From Inediibacterium massiliense (GTDB lineage Bacteria > Bacillota > Clostridia > Peptostreptococcales > Thermotaleaceae), in NCBI RefSeq assembly GCF_001282725.1, contig NZ_LN876583.1:168610-232609 (forward strand): 64,000 nucleotides of DNA. The letters run 5' to 3'. The position numbers and the translations under genes were made by a program. The notes under the pieces are model-generated. The model worked only from the letters and a program-made list of their open reading frames with translations, searched no databases and was not told where the DNA came from. Below are positions 26,917 to 34,568 of this stretch, in pieces; within the stretch, counting starts at the first letter, position 1, and each line of letters opens with the position of its first letter.

Positions 26917-27575
26917 TTCTTCACCTCAAATCGGTAGCCCACTCCTCGAACAGTTTGAATCCAACTATTTTTTTCCTTTAACTTCATTCTCAATCTCTTG
27001 ATATGTGTATCTACAGTTCTTAAATCCCCATAATAATCATATCCCCATACTTGATCTAACAATTGTTCTCTTGAGAGAGCTTTTCCTTCATATTTTGCTA
27101 AAAAGTAAAGGAGTTCATATTCCTTTGGCGTTATATCTATTTCTTTTTCATTGATAAACACTTTGTGGGCACTATGATCAATCTTCATATCTCTTATCTG
27201 TATCAATTCTTCTTCTTTTTGTATTCTTTTTAAGAGAGCTTTTATTCTAGCTAATAATATTTTTAAAGAAAATGGCTTTGTAATATATTCATCTGCTCCT
27301 AACTCAAAACCAAACAATTGATCAGATTCTTCACTTCTAGCTGTAAGCATTACAATAGGAACTTTAGATACTTCTCTTAATTCTTTACAAACTGTCCACC
27401 CATCATATTTAGGCATCATAATATCCAAAATAACCAAATCAATTGCCTCATCAAATAAGTTTAGCGCTTCTTTCCCATCTTCTGCTTCTACAATCAAGAA
27501 GCCTTCTTTTGTTAAATAATCCTTGATCAGTCTTCTCATTCTGCTTTCATCTTCTACCACAAGAATTTTGGCCAT
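26913..27575 (-). CDS. OmpR-family response regulator
   Basis: 220 residues from the ATG at 27575, behind GGAGG; an in-frame upstream extension has no site. Receiver domain with Asp51 (LVILDIMMPK) and KPFS; winged-helix output with DLRTVDTHIKRLR. Cognate to the overlapping kinase. The DUF2680 gene upstream has its own terminator, so this operon starts separately. Confidence 0.92.
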   Translation of the reverse strand: MAKILVVEDESRMRRLIKDYLTKEGFLIVEAEDGKEALNLFDEAIDLVILDIMMPKYDGWTVCKELREVSKVPIVMLTARSEESDQLFGFELGADEYITKPFSLKILLARIKALLKRIQKEEELIQIRDMKIDHSAHKVFINEKEIDITPKEYELLYFLAKYEGKALSREQLLDQVWGYDYYGDLRTVDTHIKRLRMKLKEKNSWIQTVRGVGYRFEVKK

Positions 27576-27610
27576 TGCTTCACCTCCTATTTTATTATAC
27601 CCAAAAAAAC

Positions 27611-27634
27611 TAAGGTCTGATTTATCAGACCTTA
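27611..27634 (-). terminator. terminator downstream of the DUF2680 gene
   Basis: Stem AAGGTCTGA/TCAGACCTT with a TTTA loop and a T run on the minus strand. A fragment of the dispersed repeat separates it from the gene. Confidence 0.85.
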
Positions 27635-27636
27635 CA

Positions 27637-27683
27637 TATTGTTTAAAATTATCTTTTAGAAAAGTCATACAAATAAGGAACAT
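27637..27683 (+). repeat. dispersed repeat copy H (left-end fragment)
   Basis: Matches the left 47 bases of the element (ATTGTTTAAAATTATC, then AAAAGTCATACAAATAAGG and GGAACATTTA). It abuts, and may supply, the stop codon of the DUF2680 gene at 27684. Confidence 0.7.
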
Positions 27684-28022
27684 TTAACATCCTCTTCCTT
27701 GTCCATTTCCTTTGCCTTGCCCTTTTCCAAATCCTAACCCTAATCTTTCATGTTGATCTCTATTTTCTCCAGGAGTTGTACATTCTTTCATTCTCTCTTC
27801 AATAACTTTTTTATACTGATCTCCTTCTTCTTTTGTAATCTCTCCATTCTTTACAAGTTCATCAATATGAGCATTTTTTTGAGTCATTCTTTCTTCTACA
27901 GATAAATTACTCCATCTCATACCTACCTTATTTTGACTTACTGGCTCCTCTGCTGCAAAAGCCCCCATACTAGATCCTATCACTAACATTCCTAATACCA
28001 AACCAATCATTCTTTTTTTCAT
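27684..28022 (-). CDS. secreted DUF2680-like protein
   Basis: 112 residues from the ATG at 28022, 9 nt behind GGAG. Signal peptide (residues 1-24, AFAAEE). The central segment NAHIDELVKNGEITKEEGDQYKK is typical of DUF2680 (PF10925): short helical proteins with an (I/L)xxxGxIT turn. The C-terminus is a GKGQGKGNGQGRGC stretch. The function of the family is unknown. It lies upstream of a two-component operon and could be linked to its signal. Confidence 0.75.
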   Translation of the reverse strand: MKKRMIGLVLGMLVIGSSMGAFAAEEPVSQNKVGMRWSNLSVEERMTQKNAHIDELVKNGEITKEEGDQYKKVIEERMKECTTPGENRDQHERLGLGFGKGQGKGNGQGRGC

Positions 28023-28104
28023 AAACTTCATCTCCTCTCTTTGATAAGTTTATTATATCTATAGATTGTGGCATCTTTGTGACAATTCATAGTCTTTTAT
28101 GTGA

Positions 28105-29229
28105 TCATTCTATATTTTTATATATTCTATCTTCTACCTTACTAGCTATAATTTCATTTTTCCCCTTTAACTTTTCTAGGTAACTTTTCATATCTTTATA
28201 CTCTAAAAATTCTCCTATCAATATGACTTCTAGCATATTTCTCACTTGATGAATCCTTTCATCTATCTCATACTCTTCCTCTTTGCTCTTATGAAAATAC
28301 ATAAGTACTGCACTTAAACTATCTATGACTCTTCCTTCGTCAAAATTTTTATTTAAACTCTCTTTTAAAATACCTATTTCTTCTTTTGGTAAAGATTCAT
28401 TTTGAATAATATTTTTGATAAGCTTCTTTGTATATCCAATCATACAATGTCTTCCTTCACATATGCCACATTCTTTTTCCCCAAGACAAATTTTTTCTAA
28501 ACTTTCTTGTATATTGTGGGTATGATCATAAAGAGTAATAGCTGCTTCTTTAAAAACAGATAAAATTCCTTCTTTTTTTGATTTTATCATAGGTTTTACT
28601 ACAATATAGATACAGACTCCTATTACAATAAAAAATATACTTACACTGACAGAATTGATATAAGATTTAGGAAGAGTATGATATAATTTCGTCACTCCAA
28701 AGATCATAAATATACTAGCAGAACATATTTTAATGAAAATTTCTGGAATCTTATCTCCAATTTGACTGCCTATTAAAATAGCAAGTCCACTCGTAAGAAT
28801 CATTCCTGATACAGTTCCTAATAATACAAATATAGGATGTGAAGAATCTACTGCCAATGTAATGGCACTTAACTGAGTTTTATCTCCAAGTTCTCCTATA
28901 AAAAATGCGACTGCGACTGTCAAAATAGGTCCTATATTCTTTTTTTGCTCCTCCTCTTCTTCTTCCTCATCTTCTTTTAGTGTCCAAAAAGCAAAGCCCA
29001 CAAATAAAATTCCTGCTGCAATCTGCATTTTATCTAAAGGAATCAAATTGGAAAGATAATTTCCTAAAGCTACAGCTATTCCATGATTTAGAAACGAACC
29101 TATAAAAACACCTATCAGCACTTCATATACTCTAAATTTAGTAGCAAAAGTCATGGCAAGGATTTGAGTTTTATCTCCCATTTCTGCCATAAAAATAAGA
29201 AATAATGATTTTACAAATGATGTAAGCAT
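28105..29229 (-). CDS. GDT1/TMEM165-type Mn2+ exporter with C-terminal helical domain
   Basis: 374 residues. Two homologous halves each carry the hallmark ExGDKT motif: EMGDKTQ near residue 16 and ELGDKTQ near residue 113. They are separated by an acidic loop (EDEEEEEEEQ). Bacterial members of this family (UPF0016) export Mn2+. Beyond residue 215 there is an extra soluble region of about 150 residues with CLGEKECGICEGRHC, which I do not recognise in the family. A Mn2+ riboswitch of yybP-ykoY type precedes it, strongly supporting manganese as the substrate. Confidence 0.9.
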   Translation of the reverse strand: MLTSFVKSLFLIFMAEMGDKTQILAMTFATKFRVYEVLIGVFIGSFLNHGIAVALGNYLSNLIPLDKMQIAAGILFVGFAFWTLKEDEEEEEEEQKKNIGPILTVAVAFFIGELGDKTQLSAITLAVDSSHPIFVLLGTVSGMILTSGLAILIGSQIGDKIPEIFIKICSASIFMIFGVTKLYHTLPKSYINSVSVSIFFIVIGVCIYIVVKPMIKSKKEGILSVFKEAAITLYDHTHNIQESLEKICLGEKECGICEGRHCMIGYTKKLIKNIIQNESLPKEEIGILKESLNKNFDEGRVIDSLSAVLMYFHKSKEEEYEIDERIHQVRNMLEVILIGEFLEYKDMKSYLEKLKGKNEIIASKVEDRIYKNIE

Positions 29230-29277
29230 TTTGGTCCTCCTTTTTACATTTATATTTCTTTGTACAAAATATCAAAA

Positions 29278-29339
29278 GCGAGACTCATAGCTTAATAAAG
29301 CTATTTAAATAAATAGCTTTATTAAGCTAAAAGTCTCGC
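29278..29339 (-). terminator. long hairpin at the 3' end of the Mn riboswitch
   Basis: GCGAGACT/AGTCTCGC base, then a 19-bp perfect inner stem (AGCTTAATAAAGC...) closed by two bases, followed by TTTTG on the minus strand. The GCGAGACTT part belongs to the riboswitch 3' region, so this is the expression platform. Confidence 0.8.
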
Positions 29340-29432
29340 CCCTTTTTAAAAAAAGTAAATAGAACCAGGTATTTTCACCAGTATGTTGATTCGTATTTGC
29401 AAAAAAATTTTGCGGCTACTCCCTTTTTCACT
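29335..29432 (-). promoter_or_regulatory. yybP-ykoY manganese riboswitch
   Basis: Reverse strand carries AAAGGGAGTAGCCGC, then ATCAACATACTGGTG and ATACCTGG, then GGGGCGAGACTTTT. These are conserved pieces of the yybP-ykoY motif in the right order. In other genomes it turns on Mn exporters when Mn2+ binds; the exporter gene is directly downstream. Confidence 0.88.
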
Positions 29433-29551
29433 TAAAAGTCATTTAAAAATATATCATATATTATTATAAATCACAAGTCCTGTAATTATTCAAATTTAAA
29501 ATATTACTATCTTTCTTATCTATACCTTTTATACCTTTATTTCCTGTTCGT

Positions 29552-29579
29552 ATAAATTCTTTATCATGAGCATATACTA
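29552..29579 (+). promoter_or_regulatory. possible sigma-E-type sporulation promoter
   Basis: ATA, 16 nt, then CATATACTA, resembling the mother-cell consensus ATA-N16-CATACANT, 31 bp before the DUF1540 gene. Confidence 0.4.
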
Positions 29580-29609
29580 TTTATGAATCCTTAAAAGGAG
29601 GTCTCACTT

Positions 29610-29768
29610 ATGAAAGCAAATAATAGTATTGGATGTAATGTAACAGAATGTAAATATCATGCAAAGTCAGTTCCTCAGTGTAGTCTAGATCATATAGAAG
29701 TTGTCAAACATGAAACCAATGCGACTACAGTAGAATGCACAGATTGTGGAAGTTTTGAAAGAGCATAA
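29610..29768 (+). CDS. DUF1540 small Cys-rich protein
   Basis: 52 residues with GGAGG 8 nt upstream. Cysteines C9, C14, C24, C43 and C46 in the pattern IGCNVTECKYH...CSLDHI...CTDCGSFE match DUF1540 (PF07561), a small metal-binding-type domain common in sporeformers. A sigma-E-like promoter lies upstream. An IS200-type element begins within about 10 bp of the stop and may have displaced its terminator. Confidence 0.82.
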   Translation: MKANNSIGCNVTECKYHAKSVPQCSLDHIEVVKHETNATTVECTDCGSFERA

Positions 29769-29871
29769 TAATCATCCACCAGCTTAGCTGGTGGTATTTC
29801 TTCAGCCCTATAAGGGCCGGTTATGTGCTTGCGCCTTAAGGCGCTTTTGGTTTCGCCAGCTGCAAAACCCT

Positions 29872-30327
29872 TTACTTGCTACCCTTAAAAGGGTCCATAT
29901 ATTCTTTTATACTTATTTGATCAGATATCATATCTTCATGCAATTGTTCCTTTATATATTGTTCTATTGCTTTTTTATTACGTCCAACTGTACTTACGTA
30001 ATATCCTCTGCACCAAAAATGTCTGTTCCCATATTTATATTTCAAATTTGAATATTTCTCAAATATCATTAAACTACTCTTACCTTTTAAAAATCCCATA
30101 AAACTTGAAATACTCATCTTTGGTGGTATTGATACCAACATATGTATGTGATCTGGGCAAGCATTTGCCTCTATTATTTGTACACTCTTCCAGTCACATA
30201 ACTGCCTTAAAATCTTTCCTATTTCTGTTTTCTTTTCTCCATATATTTCTTTTCTTCTAAATTTTGGTGCAAATACTATATGATATTTGCAATCCCATTT
30301 CGTATGTGATAAACTACTCTCGTCCAC
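29872..30327 (-). CDS. tnpA: IS200 family Y1 transposase TnpA
   Basis: 151 residues, full length for the family; GTG start 8 nt behind AAAGGAGG. The HUH metal site is HIHM (CPDHIHMLVS), and the nucleophilic Tyr is in KAIEQYIKEQ. The protein starts MDESSLSHTKWDCKYHIVFA, typical of the IS200 group. It cuts and joins single-stranded DNA at hairpin ends. No frameshift is seen, so the element may be active. Confidence 0.93.
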   Translation of the reverse strand: MDESSLSHTKWDCKYHIVFAPKFRRKEIYGEKKTEIGKILRQLCDWKSVQIIEANACPDHIHMLVSIPPKMSISSFMGFLKGKSSLMIFEKYSNLKYKYGNRHFWCRGYYVSTVGRNKKAIEQYIKEQLHEDMISDQISIKEYMDPFKGSK

Positions 30328-30333
30328 TGTGAC

Positions 30334-30395
30334 GACCTCCTTTTGTTTCTTAGATTTGGCTGACGAAACCTTTTCTATTTTAACAAAAGGAGGTC
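30334..30395 (-). promoter_or_regulatory. stem masking the tnpA ribosome site
   Basis: AACAAAAGGAGGTC at 30334-30347 (minus strand) can pair perfectly with GACCTCCTTTTGTT from 30382-30395. The only good Shine-Dalgarno would be hidden, as in the repressed leader described for IS200. Confidence 0.75.
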
Positions 30396-30465
30396 TTTTA
30401 TTACATACTCATCGCTAAAAGCTCTTTGGAACCACCCGCATAGCAGGTGGTTTTCTTTATACAAT

Positions 30466-30490
30466 AAAAAGCCTGATTTTCAGGCTTTTT
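30466..30490 (-). terminator. terminator of the NitT/TauT-type ABC operon
   Basis: Stem AAAAAGCCTGA/TCAGGCTTTTT with a 3-nt loop; overlaps the ATPase stop at 30480. Confidence 0.85.
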
Positions 30491-31187
30491 TTAATATATA
30501 TTTTATATGATCTATATTCTTTCTCATATGATCTAAATTTCTTTCTTCCTTTTTTATATCTATAAAGAAGGTTTTTTTTATTTTTACAGGAGAATCACTA
30601 AATATATAGACAACATCTCCTAATAAAACAGCATCTTCTATGCTATGAGTAACAAATACAATAGTTTTTATATCTGTATGAACTAAATGTAGAAATATTT
30701 TCATCATTTCGTTTTTTGTTTTGATATCTAATCCTGTAAAAGGCTCATCCATAAGAAGTAAATCAGAAGGATATGCAAATGCTCTTGCCATGGAGACTCT
30801 ATGTTTCATCCCTGTACTTAAATCTTTTGGATAATAATTTTCAAAACCTTCTAACCCGACTTTCTTTATATATTCCTTTGCTATTTTTTCTCTTTCTTCC
30901 TTTTTATAAACTTTTTTTAAAACAAACTCAATATTTTTTTGTACACTTTTCCAAGGCAATAATCTAGGTTCTTGAAAAAGATAAGAAATGGATAAATCAT
31001 CTAAACCTATAATCTTTCCTTTATCAAAGGGAATGACTTTACTGAGTATATTGAGTAGAGTTGTTTTTCCACATCCTGATGGACCTAAAATACAAGTTGT
31101 TTTCTTCTTGGGTATACTCATATGAAAATTTTCATAAATAGATAGATTTTTATAACTTTTATATAAGTTTTCTAGATTGATATTCAT
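30480..31187 (-). CDS. ABC transporter ATP-binding protein, NitT/TauT type
   Basis: 235 residues. Walker A GPSGCGKTT, Q-loop LFQEPRLLPW, signature LSTGMKHR, Walker B LLLMDEP and switch His in FVTHSIEDA. The LLPWKSV region is characteristic of the nitrate/sulfonate/taurine subfamily. The signature LSTGM departs from LSGGM, which is unusual. The gene starts directly after the permease stop. Confidence 0.9.
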   Translation of the reverse strand: MNINLENLYKSYKNLSIYENFHMSIPKKKTTCILGPSGCGKTTLLNILSKVIPFDKGKIIGLDDLSISYLFQEPRLLPWKSVQKNIEFVLKKVYKKEEREKIAKEYIKKVGLEGFENYYPKDLSTGMKHRVSMARAFAYPSDLLLMDEPFTGLDIKTKNEMMKIFLHLVHTDIKTIVFVTHSIEDAVLLGDVVYIFSDSPVKIKKTFFIDIKKEERNLDHMRKNIDHIKYILKKA

Positions 31188-31943
31188 CTATATTCTCCAT
31201 CTCATTATTTTCCTTTGTAAAGATTTCAATATTTTTTCAAATAAAAAACTTAAACCAATGGCAATGAGGGTCCATGCAAAAACTAAATTTGTTTCTATAT
31301 AAACCTTTGAATTATAAAGACTTGTCCCTATTCCAGCTTTCGGCTGACTTAATACTTCTGCTGCAATAACAGCCTTAAATCCGATCCCTATAGCATTTGA
31401 AAGTCCAGCCATAAAAAAAGATGCAATAGAAGGTAAATAAATTTCTGTAAATAAATCTATAAGATTTACTTCATAGATAGATGCCATTTGTATTAAATTT
31501 TGGTCTACATTTTTTATTCCTTCTGAAACATTTACACATATAATAGGAAAAGCTACTAAAAAACTTACAAAAACAGGAACATTCTCTGTATGTATCCAAA
31601 TCAATGCTAAAATAATAATAGACATAATAGGGGTAGACTGAATCATTGCTAAAGGAGGCTCTAACATTTTTTCCATAAAAGGATACATTCCTATACAAAA
31701 TCCTACTCCCAAACCTAATATAGCAGAAATTAAAATTCCAATACCACCTCTTTTGATGGTATAAAAAACTATTTTGATAAAGTCCTTTGATTGTAAAATA
31801 TTCAAAAGGCTTTTATATGTATTTTCTGGAGAAGGTAAAATCAATTCATTTCCAATTTTAAGTGTAATAATTTTCCATATCCATATCAATAATACAATAG
31901 ATAAAATAGTTGGATACTTATCTTTCATAGTAAAAATTTTCAT
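31188..31943 (-). CDS. ABC transporter permease, NitT/TauT type
   Basis: 251 residues from the ATG at 31943, 11 nt behind GGGAGG and overlapping the binding-protein gene by 26 nt; an ATG at 31928 is an alternative. Six membrane segments and the EAA-loop region IYEVNLIDLFTEIYLPS. It pairs with the downstream ATPase. Confidence 0.88.
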   Translation of the reverse strand: MKIFTMKDKYPTILSIVLLIWIWKIITLKIGNELILPSPENTYKSLLNILQSKDFIKIVFYTIKRGGIGILISAILGLGVGFCIGMYPFMEKMLEPPLAMIQSTPIMSIIILALIWIHTENVPVFVSFLVAFPIICVNVSEGIKNVDQNLIQMASIYEVNLIDLFTEIYLPSIASFFMAGLSNAIGIGFKAVIAAEVLSQPKAGIGTSLYNSKVYIETNLVFAWTLIAIGLSFLFEKILKSLQRKIMRWRI

Positions 31944-32877
31944 CCGGAAGTTTTCCTCCCACATCTTTTGGTGAAAAATCATATAATATTTTTAAATAAT
32001 TATTTACAGAATCCTTGCAGGCTTTTGCATCATCAAATTCAATATTACATCTTGGAATAGCTACCTCTGCCATTTTGGCATTTATTCCAACTCCATGCTT
32101 TTCAGTCAAAATACCTGCTTGTTCATGATTTGTATTTACCCAATCTATAGATTGTTTATATTCTTTTAAAAATGCATCTACTACTTCCTTATGTTCTTTT
32201 GCAAATTCTTCTCTCACTACTATACAGCCTTGAGCAATATATGTTTTAGGATTGACCTTTTTCCATTCTTCTTGTAAATCCATAGCCACTTTTAAATCTT
32301 TATTTTTCATTTGAACCATGGTTACAAAAGGTTCAGGTAAAACTGCCAAATTCACTTTTCCTGCCGCCATCCCTTGAGCTAATTCTAATTGAGAAAAAGT
32401 ATAATCTATTTTTACATCTTCTTCACTTAATCCATTCTCTTTTAAAAGATATCTAAAAATCACATCTGGATTAGAACCTTTTCCAATAGAATAAATAGTT
32501 TTGCCCTTTAAATCACTCCAATCTTTCATTTCTTCATTCCCTACTACATATAAAACTCCCTTTGTATTCATAGCGGCTATCTTATATCCTGCTTTTTTAT
32601 TATAAAGCTTTGCAGCTACATTTGTAGGAAGTGCAGCAAAATCTACCTCCTTTGATAAAATCTTTGCAACCATTTGATCAGGAGTTTCTATGACCTCATA
32701 AGATGTATTTATATTTTTCCCTAAAGAAGGATTTGCTTCAAACATTTGAATCATTCCTATAGAAGTAGGTCCTTTTAATCCTACAACTTTTACAGTAATT
32801 TCTTTTTCTTCTGTGCTACATGCAGACATAGTAAAAATAATCATAAAGCTTAAAACTAAAGATAAAAATTTTCTCAC
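31918..32877 (-). CDS. ABC substrate-binding lipoprotein, NitT/TauT type
   Basis: 319 residues from a GTG start behind GAGGGG. Lipoprotein signal with lipobox MSACS (Cys20). The body resembles the NMT1/SsuA/TauA family: KVVGLKGPTSIGM at the start, QMVAKILSKEVDFAALPTN, and AVLPEPFVTM. The substrate is open: sulfonates, pyrimidine precursors of thiamine, or other small anions are all used by relatives. No sulfur or thiamine gene or riboswitch is adjacent to decide. Confidence 0.85.
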   Translation of the reverse strand: MRKFLSLVLSFMIIFTMSACSTEEKEITVKVVGLKGPTSIGMIQMFEANPSLGKNINTSYEVIETPDQMVAKILSKEVDFAALPTNVAAKLYNKKAGYKIAAMNTKGVLYVVGNEEMKDWSDLKGKTIYSIGKGSNPDVIFRYLLKENGLSEEDVKIDYTFSQLELAQGMAAGKVNLAVLPEPFVTMVQMKNKDLKVAMDLQEEWKKVNPKTYIAQGCIVVREEFAKEHKEVVDAFLKEYKQSIDWVNTNHEQAGILTEKHGVGINAKMAEVAIPRCNIEFDDAKACKDSVNNYLKILYDFSPKDVGGKLPDENFYYER

Positions 32878-32951
32878 TGTTATTCCCCTCTTTCTTCATT
32901 ATATTATCAGTATAACATAGCCTATAATATTATATATAAGTTTATACACTC

Positions 32952-33034
32952 AGACTGTTGAGAAAGTATATTATAGCAAAGTCATAGAAATTAGGAACAA
33001 TTATTAAGAAGATGTTTTTTTATGAATTTATCTA
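32952..33034 (+). repeat. dispersed repeat copy G (internally deleted)
   Basis: The left 55-60 bases of the element (AGACTGTTGAGAAAGTATAT, GCAAAGTCATAGAAATTAGG) run directly into a right end (GTTTTTTTATGAATTTATCT). About 110 bp of the centre, including the main hairpin, is missing. Confidence 0.65.
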
Positions 33035-33119
33035 TAAACTCTATGTATAAGTTTATTCAATCTATGTCATCCTATAAAATAAAGATTATATTCTACTAAA
33101 CTTAAAAGGGAGTGGTATT

Positions 33120-33578
33120 TTGTATATTGTTTATCATGATGTAGGTGGAGCACATTCTACTATTGTAGCCGCGGCTATTCATTTAAATCAACTACCCTTA
33201 GATTATATTCCAGATAAAAATGAACTTCTTGCACTTCCGTTATTTGATAAAATACAAAAAAAAGATATAGCAAGACTGATTTATCATGGAAAAGATGAAT
33301 ATGGTCATTCTATCTATACCATTGGGAGAAAAAATTCTGCTCATCTTGTAGTCAATGCTATTGAAACGGTATTTCAGATGTTGAACTTTCCTCAAAATGA
33401 AATTTTATGTGTAGACACATCTCCTGCTGTAAACAACTTGATGCGAATAGGAGGAGGCAGTTCTAGAAAATTTGGACTTGTATCCTTTGGAAGACCTATT
33501 GTCACTTATGGAACTTTAAAAGCTTATTCAAATATTTCTGAAATTGTAAAAAAAACAAAAAGAAAAATAGTACCATAG
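33120..33578 (+). CDS. DUF3189 family protein
   Basis: 152 residues from a TTG start 7 nt behind GGGAG. The opening YIVYHDVGGAHSTIVAAAIHL and the later VDTSPAVNNLMRIGG and FGRPIVTYGTL are the pattern I recall for DUF3189 (PF11385), a clostridial family of unknown function. No membrane segment or signal peptide. It converges on the CsoR-like gene. Confidence 0.75.
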   Translation: MYIVYHDVGGAHSTIVAAAIHLNQLPLDYIPDKNELLALPLFDKIQKKDIARLIYHGKDEYGHSIYTIGRKNSAHLVVNAIETVFQMLNFPQNEILCVDTSPAVNNLMRIGGGSSRKFGLVSFGRPIVTYGTLKAYSNISEIVKKTKRKIVP

Positions 33579-33586
33579 ATGAAGTA

Positions 33587-33847
33587 CTATTTCATAAATT
33601 TAATAATTGTTTGTAATACCTTATCTACCTCTTCTTTGCTAATCATATCCTGATCACCTAATAAGCAATCTTTTGCATGCTCTTGTAATATAATAAGGCC
33701 TACTTTATGAATAGAAGCTCTAATAGCTGCAATTTGAAGAAGAACATCATTACAACTTTTTGTATCTTCCTCAATCATTTTTTCTACTCCAGCTATATGT
33801 CCCTTTATGGTTCTTAATCTATTAATTAAATCCTTTTTTGAATCCAT
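33587..33847 (-). CDS. CsoR/RcnR-type metal-sensing repressor
   Basis: 86 residues, all-helical DUF156 family. Core RLRTIKGHIAGVEKMIEED and the metal-site residues Cys, His, Cys in KSCNDVL and QEHAKDCLL match the copper-sensing CsoR trio. It would derepress metal export genes on metal binding. No copper ATPase is adjacent, so its target is elsewhere. Good GGAGG site. Confidence 0.87.
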   Translation of the reverse strand: MDSKKDLINRLRTIKGHIAGVEKMIEEDTKSCNDVLLQIAAIRASIHKVGLIILQEHAKDCLLGDQDMISKEEVDKVLQTIIKFMK

Positions 33848-33893
33848 ATCTATATCCTCCGTTCAAATTCTTTTCATATTATTGTACCACATT

Positions 33894-33920
33894 TTATTCA
33901 TTTATATAATTTCCTAAAAA
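33894..33920. repeat. short repeat, first copy
   Basis: 27 bases identical to 63552-63578, upstream of the CsoR-like gene. Confidence 0.6.
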
Positions 33921-34018
33921 ATAAGAAAAAATTATAAAAATAGTGTCACTTTTATACTCTCATCAATATGATATATTAAGAGCGCAATCATTGTTCTTTA
34001 AAAGGGGGATATAAACAT

Positions 34019-34144
34019 ATGGAACAAAATAAACAATGTTTATTTGGCTGTGGGAATGACATCTGGATTTGGATCATTGTAATATTTTTCATATTTTGTA
34101 TTTGCGATGGTGGCTTTCCATTCTTTGGACTTGGAGACAGATAA
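34019..34144 (+). CDS. small membrane protein, 41 aa
   Basis: ATG 8 nt behind AAAGGGGG. Product MEQNKQCLFGCGNDIWIWII... has one hydrophobic segment (about 15-30), two Cys before it and CICDGG after it, ending FPFFGLGDR. A clear terminator follows. It resembles the YjcZ-like small proteins of sporeformers by composition. A second such gene lies 290 bp downstream. Confidence 0.6.
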   Translation: MEQNKQCLFGCGNDIWIWIIVIFFIFCICDGGFPFFGLGDR

Positions 34145-34164
34145 AATCATGTATGAGCCATCCT

Positions 34165-34199
34165 AAAAAATCCTTTGTCTTTTATGCAAAGGATTTTTT
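34165..34199 (+). terminator. terminator after the 41-aa gene
   Basis: Stem AAAAAATCCTTTG/CAAAGGATTTTTT, 9-nt loop. Confidence 0.85.
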
Positions 34200-34350
34200 A
34201 CTCTTTAAGAAGTTATATACATGAATAAATTTTGGATAGCTTTAGAAAGTTAGCTTTTCATCAACTTTTAAGCAACGGAAATTCTGAATAAAATGAAAGA
34301 ATTTCGCTTAAGCCATGAGCAATTCCGAGAGGAATATGCGAATTTTTTTA
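34200..34350. other. unassigned structured intergenic segment
   Basis: No reading frame. TTAAGC...GAAATTCT and AGAATTTCGCTTAA (about 34270-34314) form an imperfect stem with a 4-nt bulge, and AATTCCGAGAGGAAT follows. Purpose unknown. Confidence 0.4.
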
Positions 34351-34352
34351 GG

Positions 34353-34381
34353 CACAGATGTCCTATAAATTTCATAGACTA
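34353..34381 (+). promoter_or_regulatory. possible sigma-K-type sporulation promoter
   Basis: CACA, 16 nt, then CATAGACTA, matching the sigma-K form AC-N16-CATANNNTA, about 50 bp before the 36-aa gene. Confidence 0.45.
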
Positions 34382-34432
34382 TAGTATACAAAAGAAAAAT
34401 AAAATATTAAATTTTTAAAGGAGGTATATATG

Positions 34433-34543
34433 ATGGCTAATGCACAACAATATGGATATGGTTGTGGATATGATAGCAGTTTATTATTTTTCTTCTTACT
34501 TCTAGTTATTTTATTCTGTGGTGGCTGGGGATATGGTTATTAG
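34433..34543 (+). CDS. YjcZ-like Gly/Tyr-rich small membrane protein, 36 aa
   Basis: ATG 8 nt behind AAAGGAGG; another ATG lies one codon upstream. Product MANAQQYGYGCGYDSSLLFF... has a Gly/Tyr-rich N-terminus, one hydrophobic helix (about 17-29) and a GGWGYGY end. This resembles the YjcZ family of small sporulation proteins. The sigma-K-like promoter upstream fits mother-cell expression. Confidence 0.65.
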   Translation: MANAQQYGYGCGYDSSLLFFFLLLVILFCGGWGYGY

Positions 34544-34568
34544 TAGTAATTTTTTCTTTCTTAAAAAG

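Larger units (their letters stand above)
29771..30456. mobile_element. IS200-type insertion sequence
   Basis: A single Y1 transposase gene with subterminal hairpins: CCACCAGCT/AGCTGGTGG at 29776-29794 and AACCACC/GGTGGTT around 30430-30452. A further 14-bp inverted repeat (30334-30347 with 30382-30395) covers the transposase ribosome site. No TnpB gene. Ends were set from the hairpins and are approximate. Confidence 0.8.

Noticed and set aside
33848-34018. Sigma-K promoter for the 41-aa gene
   Set aside because: An AC-like -35 can be placed but no CATANNNTA element lies at the right distance.
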